A stretch of DNA of 64,000 bases from NCBI RefSeq assembly GCF_964275005.1, contig NC_092702.1, positions 9,328,830-9,392,829 of the forward strand, written 5' to 3'. This document shows, piece by piece, positions 46,701-58,700 of the stretch (positions are counted from its first letter, which is position 1; each line of letters starts with the position of its first letter). Source of the DNA: Diadema setosum. Its lineage: Eukaryota > Echinodermata > Echinoidea > Diadematoida > Diadematidae. The notes beneath the pieces were generated by a model, which did not search any database, was not told the origin of the DNA, and worked only from the letters and a program-made list of their open reading frames with translations. Position numbers and translations under genes: made by a program.

Positions 46701-49700
46701 TTGTCACCCCAGCGACGATATGCTGACAGATAATGCATGTGTTTTTTATGTTCTATTTTTTTTTTATGTTCACAAACTCTGCTGAAATTGTTAGGATAGA
46801 TCCACTGTGGGGTTTAGTTTGATACCGATTGGAATCCAGAATTTTTAAAAAGGTTTTATGCACAGTTTTATGGTGTTAGTGACCTTTCTAGTACTTCTTG
46901 TTGTTTATTTCTTCCTCTCTGTGGGGTTTTTTCATGACCAGGAAGCAGCCAGAAGCCAACAGAAGTCTCTCTTGGAGGCAGCCAAGAGTTTACAGTATGC
47001 AACTCGACAACCTCCACCACAACTCTCTTCCAACCTCCGGCAAACAGCACACCAAACTTCTACCAGGTTGGACTCTACAAGCAATGCAGCAACTTTGAGG
47101 ACACCATCACACACAACTCACCATCTTCCTGCTAAGACAGACTCCGGAGCTAACTCCAGCACTTTAAGGTCACTACCACAACCATCATCAAACAGCCATC
47201 CCAGTAATTTGACACGGGCAGTCAGAGGACATGCTAGCTCAAATCATTCAATCAACACTTTTGGAAATGCTCCTTTAGGTGGGCCCAGACAAACTTTTTC
47301 CCAGCAAAGAACCCTGCAGACTCCAAACTTCCCAACAGCATCTGCAGATCCCCGTGTGCCTGTCCCGTCTGCCGCCCCCAATACCCGACCTTTTAACTCC
47401 GTCGGAGTCAGTAGAAGCACGTCGGCAGCAGGGTCTATGGGCTACGATCCCACATCGCAGCTCTGCAACCTGGGCATTCTTGGGACAAGTAACAGTGCTT
47501 CCGGTGGACCGCCATCTTTGAAGAGAAAGTTTGGAGCTTCTGGTACTAGTTTTGCAATTACTGTCAATTTGTTTGGGGGGGGGGGGATTGAATGTTGCTG
47601 GGGGTTTTTTTCTGTTCTGTTTTAGTTGTTTTTGTTGGTGTTCTGGTAAGGTTGCATAATCCTATACATTGAATATCTTTGACACTTGATGGGAGCATGG
47701 TACATTGAAATATATGTGACCCGCTACAACAAAATGATCCTTAAGTCGGTCGAGGTCGATTATTCGAAAATTGCATGATATAATCCCCTAATCTTTCTGC
47801 TTTAAATTGATATATAACGCATTCTATAAAAATAATCGGCTGCGGAGATATCGATGTTTAAAAGAGAGCATGTCGAGACGTCTGGAAAATCACTGTTTCG
47901 AGAAAAGCGTCCTAAAAGTCTTCCTTTCGACGCAATCGCGATCAAGGGACACGCAAGTCAGTTTTCACCTCTAGACAATAGAAGGTAAGCCCTAGCAACC
48001 CCCGAAGAGTTCATTCAAGCACATCAGCGTCGGCGGTCTCCTCACCAACCAATCAGTGACCAGGATGTGAGAAGCGGCTGAGCATAGCGCACCCCTCCCG
48101 CACGCACCAGTCGACTGGGCAGTGTGCGAGCTTCACGCTTCGGTTAGCAGCAAGCAGCAAACTGACCAATGAGATCACTCTGGTCGTTGTTAGGGGCGGA
48201 ACCTATCTGTGGCGCTCAATCCAAATTTTCGAACCAGTTTCTGCTTCGTTGAAACGCCAAAAAAACATGGCTCAGAAAAACGCTATTTTTTTATCTTTCC
48301 TTTGATCATTTTGCTTCAAAATTTCGACAGATGATAGAAGACATGTTAGACTCCAATAATATATCAAAATCAGAAAATCGTAAGTTTTGACCAATTTTAA
48401 TGCTCTGACTTCAAACTCGATTTTCACGGCTTCGACCGTGCGCGACTTTAGGACCTTTTTTGTTGTAGTGAGTCACATATTAAAAACATAACCAGAGCCT
48501 TGATCAGTGTGCAAGGAAGGAAAATTTGCCACATTCATATATCATATCTAATCTTGATAGGTGCAAAATCTCTCAAGAAACTTGCACTCTCAAGTGAATT
48601 TTTGACAAAGTCCTGCACAGTGCTTACAATGAAACCACAAAAGTAGCTGTGTGCATTGCCGTTTGCTGGGAATGTCCATTGTGTGTTTGGGCAACTACTT
48701 GTAGGCTGTCTCACAATCAAAATCAGGTTCTGAGATTATTTTCACAACTTCCTTGTTTGTACTGCATGCAACATCTCAACTGTCTAAAGATTATGCTGTC
48801 TTAATTCTTGAATGCCAGTCATGGCAGTATTTTGTGTAACTATTGCTAGGTATCTCATTGTGATGTCAAAAATAGTTATTTGTGAGCATATTTCCCTCTC
48901 CATTTACTAGTTTTCTTGTCAGCTTGATTTTTCATTTGTGACTCTGCACCACAAAACCAACAAAAAGTTGCCAGACATGGATTTTTAGTCAAGGGCAGAT
49001 TCTGAAAGAGCAGACACTAAGCTTTAAAATGATGTATGACTCAATTCAAATGGACTCCCCTAACCTATCTAAACACTGGAAAGAAAGTACACACTCTGGA
49101 AAAGTGTGAACTGAGAAAAGAGGCTCTGAAGTACAGGGTCTTTTCAAGCGCTTAATCTTTAAAAGCCGCGCTAGCTGTGAGATGCAAGGGACAAAACACA
49201 GGATGTCAACCACCGGAGCAACAACAATGAAGGGATCATCAGATTAAGCTGAAATTGAGCATGTTCTATCAACACATTCTGTCCATGATTGATGCCAACT
49301 TACAAAGCAGTAGCATTATCCTTTCAAAAGTTATTAGACTTGAAAGTGAAGAGTGTACAAAGGATTTCAAGAAATGAAAAGGGGCCTCTAATACATACCT
49401 GATCATTTTATACTTTCCCCCAAAAAGGGTTTGTAGAAAAACTGCTTAAAACACACTTTCCCATTCGTGTTATGATCCCAAACTAAAGAATAATGTAGAA
49501 GAAAGATAGCTCTTTCAGAAAATATGAAAAACTCAAGATTTACATAGTTGACACATTTCACCTGTTTTGAGTCCTCACGTGAAATCAAGGGGTGTGACTT
49601 TTTGTTTGTTTTGTGGTGCACAGTCACATTTTGTTGGAGGGAGTGAAGAAGAATTTGCACCAGGTAATATCACAGAAGATAATCATTACATTACCAAGCT

Positions 49701-52700
49701 CTTGACAGTGATGTTTCAAGGGATGCCAGAAAGTGATGCTATATGACTGTACATTCTGAAATGTATTCCTAGCTAGATGTTAGCATACCTCTGTGCTTTG
49801 ATGCTTTGGTTCCAGATGAAGATGCACAAAACAGCTACAATACTCGCCCTGGTCCCCACCAGCAGTTCATGGGTGATGCTGCTGGACCCAGTAGGGCCTT
49901 TTTCAGGGGCCCAAGGTCACGAGGCCAGGAGGACGAAGAAACAGGGGATGCAGTTGGTGGCGCATTCCGTAGTGCTCGTGATCAACTGGTCAGTCCAACT
50001 TTCATTCATTCATTCATTCATTCATTCATTCATTCATTCAGTCTTTCATTCATTTCCTTATTCATTCACTCATTCATTCATCCACTCATTCACTCATTCA
50101 TTCATTCATTCATTCACTCACTCATTCACTCATTCATTCATTCATCCATCCATCCACCCACCCATCCATCCATCCATCCATCCATCCATCCATTCATTCT
50201 TACACCCAGCAGTAACAGAGAACAGTTTTGCAATATCTCTGTAGTAGTCTTTTCACTTGTTGCAGTGAGATATATTCTGTGCACTTATGGTTTTTCCATA
50301 ATCATATGTGTTGCGATATGTTTCACAATAATATAGAATATAATGACCTGCACCATGCATGTTCAAAATTATGTGTACTATTGTATTAGATTCATCTCTC
50401 TGCATACAAACGATATCTCTGCTTTCCTTCAAGCAGCATATCAACAACCAGAAGAAGTTTGGCAATCGAGGTGGGGGTGCCAATGGACTCTCTTCTGGCT
50501 ATGGAAGTAACAGGAAGGTTCTTGGTGTAACACGGTGTGTTTGTTTTGCTTTCTCTTTCTTTTATGAACATCAACAAATGCAATTTGTGTAATCACAAGA
50601 AAAAAAAAAGAAGAATTCTTTTTGTGAGGTATGTCACAGTTCATGTGACCGAGTTGCAGTAATAAGGGCTTTGCATTGATTGACAATGAAGCTCAGGTAA
50701 TTTTTATCCAAAGTTCTCCCAAACTTACTCAAACATTGTTATACTTTCACATATTGCCTGGATTGATTTGAAATGTAGGAGTAAAAGGAAGCCTCAGTGT
50801 GTATAATGTGTCAGGGTGAATGACAGTGGGCATAGCTTTTATGCTTTATCAATTGCAAATTGCTCTCTGTTTTGGAGATGCCTGATGTTTTATCAGAGGA
50901 CAGAGCTTAGAAATTGTGTCATTTGCAAGGTACAGTCAAACCTGTCTTAAATAGCTGCCACCTGTCTATAGCGGCCACCTACCGTAAACGGCCACCCACC
51001 ATAAATGGCCACTAAAAGCAATTCCCTCCAAGTGAAAAGGCATGTTAGAGACACTGTCTATAGCGTCCACCTGTCTATAAAGGTCTCATTTTCGTCTCCC
51101 TTGGATGGGATGCTATAGACATGTTTGACTGTATTACCTCATGTAGGCATTTATTTAGTGTCACAAAGGAACAACATGTGAAATAAAACATTGAATTTGC
51201 TATTCACTTTATCTCATGTTCAGTAATACTGAATCTTGCTGTTCACAGCTAAAAGTATAAATCCATGCATAAATTGTGTTGCTAGATTCCATTGCAATTA
51301 TTATGCTTGAAAGGGCAAACATTTATGGATCTACCAACTATGAATTCTTTAACAGAAATACTATGTGTTCTTAGATTTGGTTATTTTTGTTTGTTTGTGT
51401 CATTGCTCTACCCTTTCCTTAGCCTTTATGAAAAGAATGACCTAACCAAGGGTTTTATTGGAGCTCTTAATTGATAAATGATTTTATCATGGAGTGTTCC
51501 AAGTGCTTATTTGCTTAATATAGGAACCAATGGTTGGTTCCATTGAATGTTATTAGAGGACTACTGATCCTGATTATTTTGTAATGCTACTCAGGAAAGT
51601 CATAGGGTTTTAGCCCCAGAGTAGTCAGGTATCATATACCTTGCCATAACTTTGCCTTTAACTTTCCATAACATTGTCTAACTTGTTTGCTATTTGCCTA
51701 TTGATGTAAGTGTAACTTTTTATTCTGTCTCCTTTTTTTTTTCTTTTTGCAGTCGTGGTCCAAACAGCAAATTTGTGCCACCTGTCATGAATAAAGAGGA
51801 GGGGGATAATAATCGCATGAGGTATGTAGTCTCCTGCATTATCATATCACTTTTTAATATACTAGTCAATGTACCCGTGGAGTGCCAGAAATCCTCTATG
51901 GGTCTACGCAGGTCAAATAACACTTTGCGCTACTCCTTGGTCCGATCTTGGCCAAACTTGATCATCTTGTTATTTATATTTGGTCTTTGAATAAAATTGA
52001 ATTGAATTTAATTGGATTAAACTATTAAATAAAAATCACCTATGATGACCCATGATGATGAACTTGCTTGAAGCATAAGCAGGGGTACACCTGGGAATCC
52101 CCATATAAGTAGGCCCAGTGCCGTATATTAAGAGAGTCTGGCCAAGTCGGTTTTTGGCTTATGTGTTTTGGTGATTGTTCAAAAGCTGGTCCCGTGATCT
52201 ACAGGCGCCATGTCGTTACTGAAGTGCGCTCATACGCAGTGCCCATTGTTAACTACCCCTTATTTGGATTGGTTATTTTGTTACGTCTGAGCGTACACGC
52301 TAACCCTGTAAGGCGTAATACGCGCAGTAACGACATGGCGTCCAAATTAGCAGTTGGCCAGACTCTCTTTATATACGGCACTGAGTAGGCCTACATAGCA
52401 CCCTCTATCGGGTGTCTGATTATATTTTTTGGGGAATCCCCATATAAGTAGGCCTACATAGCACCCTCTATCGGGTGTCTGACTGCAGCTGACGAAAATT
52501 AGAAGTTATTTGACCTTTGACCCCAGTGACCTTGACCTTTCCAAAAATGAACCCCGCAACGGTAATTTCGCGGTCAACCTGCATCCACCCACTAAGTTTG
52601 ATGGAGATCGGACCAAGGACCTGGGAGGAGTAGAGGAACAAACAGACAAACAGACAAACGTTGCTCGAATTATAGTATGATCTAGGAAGATATTAGGAAG

Positions 52701-55700
52701 AACTTTGAACATTCTTCTTGCATTGATATTCAAGTAGCATACCCACAGTGTGCTGTTAAGAAAGATCATCAAATACATATCCCAACAAACAGCCCATGGA
52801 TGTTTAGGTGTTCAAATTAACTTGGTATAGATTACTACTGTAAAGCAAGATAATTTTAGCGGCATGAAATTTTCACGAATTGGAGCCAACAGCCGTATTC
52901 ACGGCGTGAAGATTTCACGAATTGCCACTGGCATTAAATGCATAAAGTGTAGACAAGAACTTTCATGTGCATTTTAATTCTTAATTAACGATATAAGTAA
53001 AGTATAAAGAGAATTCCACAAAATTCAATTTCTTGGAAAAAAAACCCCACACATTCCCTCGACATTTTACAGTCATCTGTTAAGGGTAATATCATTCCCC
53101 CTGCCTTCCAAAAGAGGCAAGTCAAGTGCTCCCCCCCCCCCAAAAAAAAAAAAAGAAAGCACAAAAAGTGAAAACATGTTGACATTTTTTTTGTATGTTC
53201 TATGCACGTGACAATACATGCTAATAGTAGCTTTCTCATCCAGCTATGATGTGGCACTGAAACTTCAAAAATTCATGACTTTTGGACAGATTGGCATTTA
53301 GATTTTCCTCAACTTTCATTGATGTACCATATTCTACTAGTGTAACTGCATTCCCTCAATCCATATGTTTATTAATTAAAGGTGAACTTGTCCTTGAATA
53401 TTTGGGAATTTTATGAAGTAACTGATATATGTGACATTAACATCTCGCAAAATTATTGTCACATGTAAAATGTATATGATAATCCCAGGTGGAAAATCAA
53501 AGCTTCTCCTCCAAGAGGGTAATACGTATTTCTCATTCTGCCATTGTGGTTCTTAATGGTCCTGTTTACCTTTGGGAGCAGTGATTAAAAAAATGTTCAA
53601 GATTTCACATTTGATGCATATGTGTAGGTCAGTTGTATCACAAAACATCCTACCATATAAAATGTTCACAATAAAGCCTAAACTTTAAGGAGATATCACT
53701 ATTTTTCTTAATAAAGCATAACTGTATGCAGTTTAGTCTGGAAACATTTTTATTATAACTATTGTTCACGTTTTGTTTATTTAACAATACTTCACAATAC
53801 ACATCGATTGTACTGGTTCAAAATTTTGCATTGGTTGTTTCTATCTCTAGCTCACATTTTAGAACTATTTTGAAGCACTAATGCTGGGTTTTTGTTTCAT
53901 CTGCAAATGGTAAATTATGCCTTTTTATTGTGAAATTGTCCTACAAGTCCCAGTTCACTAGATATTATACTTGCAAAATATATGGTGTACACAGTATAGC
54001 TTGCTCGTCAAACTGGGCAAATACTTTTAAATGTACAGTTGAACCTCTATTATCCGGCCTCCCTTTATCCGGATCTCTCTATTATCCGGACGCAATCTCG
54101 CCGTGATTTTTTTATCTTTTGTAATAATTACGGGAGGAAAGGGCATTCCCAACGGATACATTTCTTAATAATTATATAGGTAAATCATCCCAAGAATTTA
54201 TACAAGAAAATGATTTCATTCTTGCAAACACGAACCTCTATTTTAGGGTTTGCTACTGAGTGTAACAATGAAAAGGTTGCAGTATAAACATTACTACATG
54301 TGGTACTACAATGGGCTACATCAGTACATGTACATGTGTATGTATATGTAGACTCTACATGTATAAAGCATTGAGTCTCCCGTATCCGGCCAAATCCCTT
54401 ATCCGGACGAGCCCCGGTCCCGACTTGTCCGGATACGAGAGGTTCAACTGTAATGTATCCCATCCCCCTCCCCACTAATGAGACTTACTGAGTACTCTAG
54501 TACACCATAGGTGATGAGAGCTTTGTTTGCTTCTATTTTTAGTGGCTACAAGCCTCCAGGACGTAATGGCGGCAGTGGCCAAGGACTTTCAAGTAACAAG
54601 GAGCAGGAGCCTGTTGATGAGCGACTTATGAATATTGATCCAAAGATGGTGGAATTAATCATGAGTGAGGTGAGTGTTTCACTATACGCCATTCATGAAA
54701 ATGTTCCATGGTGTATAGCAGTGATAGACTTTCATCTAAACAAAAATAGCATGTTGTAAATCCTCTTATTGTCACTTTTGTTGCTTGCCTAGTCTTTTGT
54801 TGTTATTAGCTGTAGCAGTGATAGAAGTAACATTACGAGTATCATTTATTCCCTTTAGAATCAAATATACAGTTTACATACATCAAGTTATCATGAAGTG
54901 AGGTAGTTCATGTCCATTCATAATATCATGAAATTGCAGTTTAAAATGCATGTATTGTACTCTTATATAAAACTATATTATAGTATTTGTACACTGTGTT
55001 TAAGTACCATCCACTCTTGTGTAAAGGATGGCCATTTTCATTTCGTGTTGTTTTTCAAATTGGTCTATGAGCATGGCTATATTTAGTTTCATATGCAAAG
55101 AAACATGTTTTTGAGCAGGCATCATTGCCATGTGCAAAAACCAACAAATTAGTTGGGGTTGTGAAGCAAGAGAAAAGTTGTTGGTCATTATGAATCCTGT
55201 TTCTTACAGATAATGGACCATGGTCCACCAATCAACTGGGATGACATTGCAGGACTGGAATTTGCTAAAAACACGATCAAAGAGATTGTTGTCTGGCCAA
55301 TGCTGCGACCGTAAGTAAACAGAGAGAAGGGAGGTGATGTTTGTGTGTGTGTGTGTGTGTGTGTTTGGCAGTTTCACAAATTTGATATCCTTGAATATAC
55401 TGAAAAAATGTTCTGTGAGATGGTGTACATTTATATGTTCTTGCTTAACAAATGTAACATTTTGAAAAGAAAATTTGAGAGAAACTCTAAATTGATCTAA
55501 GTATCAAGATTGTTTTTTTTTTCTTGCTGTCCTACAAGATAAGAATATGTTAATTAAAATGGGTTCAGTATTGCTTGGATACAGTGAAACAAAACACAGA
55601 GTAGTAAAATTTGAAGTCTAATTGGACAAATGATATGATCGTTGTGACTGCTCAAATCTTTATAATTATATTATTGATGCCCCTGTCACGCTTTGCCGGA

Positions 55701-58700
55701 TAAGGCAAACGCATGAGAAACGAATGTCGATTTTTGACATCCGTTGATATCTGTTAAAATGCGTTTCACGTCCTTTTTATCTTCTGGTGATTTCGGTCAG
55801 AGCAGCCATAAAACTTCATGCATGTGCAAAGTTTTTTTCTCACCAAAACGTATAGCACAATCTGACCCATGTCCGATGGTTGTACGTTTTTTCCTGTATC
55901 TGCACTGTAGTTTGTCGTTTTCCATGTGTTTCCATCCACTAGGCCTCTTGTAGAGTCCGTTGCTGCAAGAGATGTAACAGATGGAATGGCTATTTACAGC
56001 ACATCAAACACATATGCACAGTTTTCTGACATTCGATTTACATCTCTTGTGTCACCCAGTTGTTCCTCGTGCGTTTTGTCTTGTGGGCATGCGATGCATA
56101 TTCATTTCTCATGCGTTTGGGCACGTTCCAATGTCCTGCACATACACGTAATTGCCAGAGGTGTGTTTTGTTTGTCCCCTATACACCGTGCATTTACGCT
56201 CTTTAAAACGGAAACTTTACACTTTGTCCACCGGATTGACGATTTGAACAACAGATGAGCAAAATATCGCCCAATCCATATACGGTTGGTCTATCCTGCA
56301 AAGTGTGACGGGGCTTTAAAGGACAAGTTCACCTTCATTAACATAAGGATTGAGAGAATGTAGCAATATTAGTAGAACACATCATTGAAAGTTTGAGGAA
56401 AATCGGACAGTCCGTTAAAAAGTTATGAATTTTTGAAGTTTTTGTGCAGTCACCGCTGGATGAGAAGACTACTGCAGTGTATGATGTCACATGCGTACAA
56501 CAATATAAGGAAAATATAAAGAGAATTTCACAAAATTTCATCTTTTGAAAAAAGTGCACATTCCCTTGACTCGTTACTGTCATATGTTATGGGTAATATT
56601 ATTCCCATTGCCTTTAGAAAGAGGCAAGTCAAGTGCTCTTTTATTATGCGAAAAAAGTGAAAATATGTCGAATTTTCTTTACATTTTCTTTATACTGTTG
56701 TACTCATATGACATCACGAGCCTTAGTAGTCTCCTCATCCAGCGGTTCCAACACAAAAATTTTAAAAATTCATAACTTTTGCATCGATTGTCCAATTTCC
56801 CTCAAACTTTCACTGATGTGTTCTACTAATATTGCTGCATTCTCTCAATCCTTATGTTTATGAAGGTGAACTTGTCCTTTAATAAACATTGTAATGGGCA
56901 TTCTGAAGCATTTATATAATCAGTCCGACCTCAGTTAGCCTGCCATGTCAGGATCAGCAGGCATCTGATCAAGGTAAATTGCTAGATAAGTGATATATAC
57001 ATCCACACTAAAAAATGGCTCTTTCTACCAAGTTGTATTTAGGTGTACACAATCCATTGTCAACATACCATTACTACAATTATTTACACTCAACTTGTTA
57101 CTTATAATGTTGTACTCTTCATGTTTGAACTGTTACCATTGTGGAATCTCATCATAGAGAATCATGATACCATTTAGTGACATGTAGCACATTGTACAAG
57201 CCATCTTAGGCATTTATTGTCATATAAAATATGTTGCTGAACACTAACAGCATTTCAGTTGCTGGGACCATAGTCGAATAGGGTTGTGATAAATCGTGTT
57301 ACCATATCATGACTCAGGAGCACGAAGCATGCATGTTGATTGTGATATAGACCATGTTGTATACTAATGATTGTTTACTTCTTGTTGATCAACAGGGACA
57401 TCTTCACTGGCCTACGAGGTCCTCCTAAAGGCCTGCTCCTGTTTGGTCCTCCTGGTACAGGCAAGACACTTATCGGTAGGTCAGAGTTTTTTTTAAACTT
57501 TTCTACAGTTATTTTATGTTAAAACAATCTTCATAAATGCAAATCGTAAATACAAAGACACATGTGTCTGTGAATGTTCTCAGTCATCCAGGTAAGGTAT
57601 CACATGAACTATGTCGGTAAATCTAGTCAACTGGACTTACTTGTAATTTGGAGTAGCGACGTTTCACGTCCTCTCCGGGATGCTTCATCGGGCCGACTGA
57701 TCTTTGGCGGCAATTGGTCGTTGACCCGTAACAGGGTCGGGGAAATTCGGAAAGCGTCGAGGAGTCTTCCGAACTGCCGGGTTGTAGGCTCCGGCTAGGT
57801 TGTGCTGGAAAGGCCTGAACTTCTCGGTGGCACCAGACCGCATATCCTACGCGGAATTCATAACTGTGACTGAGTCAGCAATCAGGAATAACAAACTACA
57901 GACATCGGCAGCAGAGGAATTGAGAACTCGTGTGTCAGCTTGTTTAGTGAATGCCAGAACGCCAAACTCCAACCTTTCTCTTGCAGAGAGAGAGGCTGTC
58001 AAAACACTAAGCAAGGAGGATAACATCATTTTCTTGCCAGCAGACAAAGGCAGATGCACTGTGGTGTTAGACAAGACAGACTATGACGGCAAAGTGAATG
58101 AGTTACTGAGGGACACAAAAACATATGAACTTCTCAAGCGTGACCCCTCAACTGGCTACAAGAAGAGAGTGATTGACATTCCGCAACAATTACAAAGATC
58201 GGAAGTCATTGAAAAGGCCTTGTACTACAGACTGTACCCAGGTGGTACGGTACCCAAATTCTGTGGACTGCCAAAAATTCACAAAGAGAATACACCTCTA
58301 CGACCAATTGTGAGTAGCATAGACAATGTAGCAAAACACCTTGCATGCATAATAGGACCACTTGTTGGGAATTCTGTCCACCTCATCATCAACTCCGAAG
58401 ATTTTGTTGACAAAATCAAGGACATTCGATTAGAGGAGGGAGAGACAGTAACATCTTATGACGTAAGTGCTCTATTCACGTGCGTTCCACCCGACGAAGC
58501 AGTACAAGTGGTCAGGGAATTTCTAGTGGAGGACACATCGTTAAGTGAGAGGACGAAGCTCAGCCTAGACCAAATCTGTTCTTTATTGGAGCTGTGCCTG
58601 AATACCACTTATTTTGTGTACAATGGCCATTTCTACAGACAGTGTCATGGTTGTGTGATGGGCTCGCCAGTGTCCCCAATTGTTGTAAATCTGTTTATGG

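Noticed and set aside
49624-49663. Possible FIGNL1 exon reading [13 protein letters not shown]
   Set aside because: Exon 5 ends in phase 1, and in that phase this block hits a stop. Exon 5 joins directly to 49816 in phase.
49777-50336. 155- and 176-codon frames after FIGNL1 exon 6
   Set aside because: The part after the donor is an (attc)n microsatellite; only 49816-49988 is exon.
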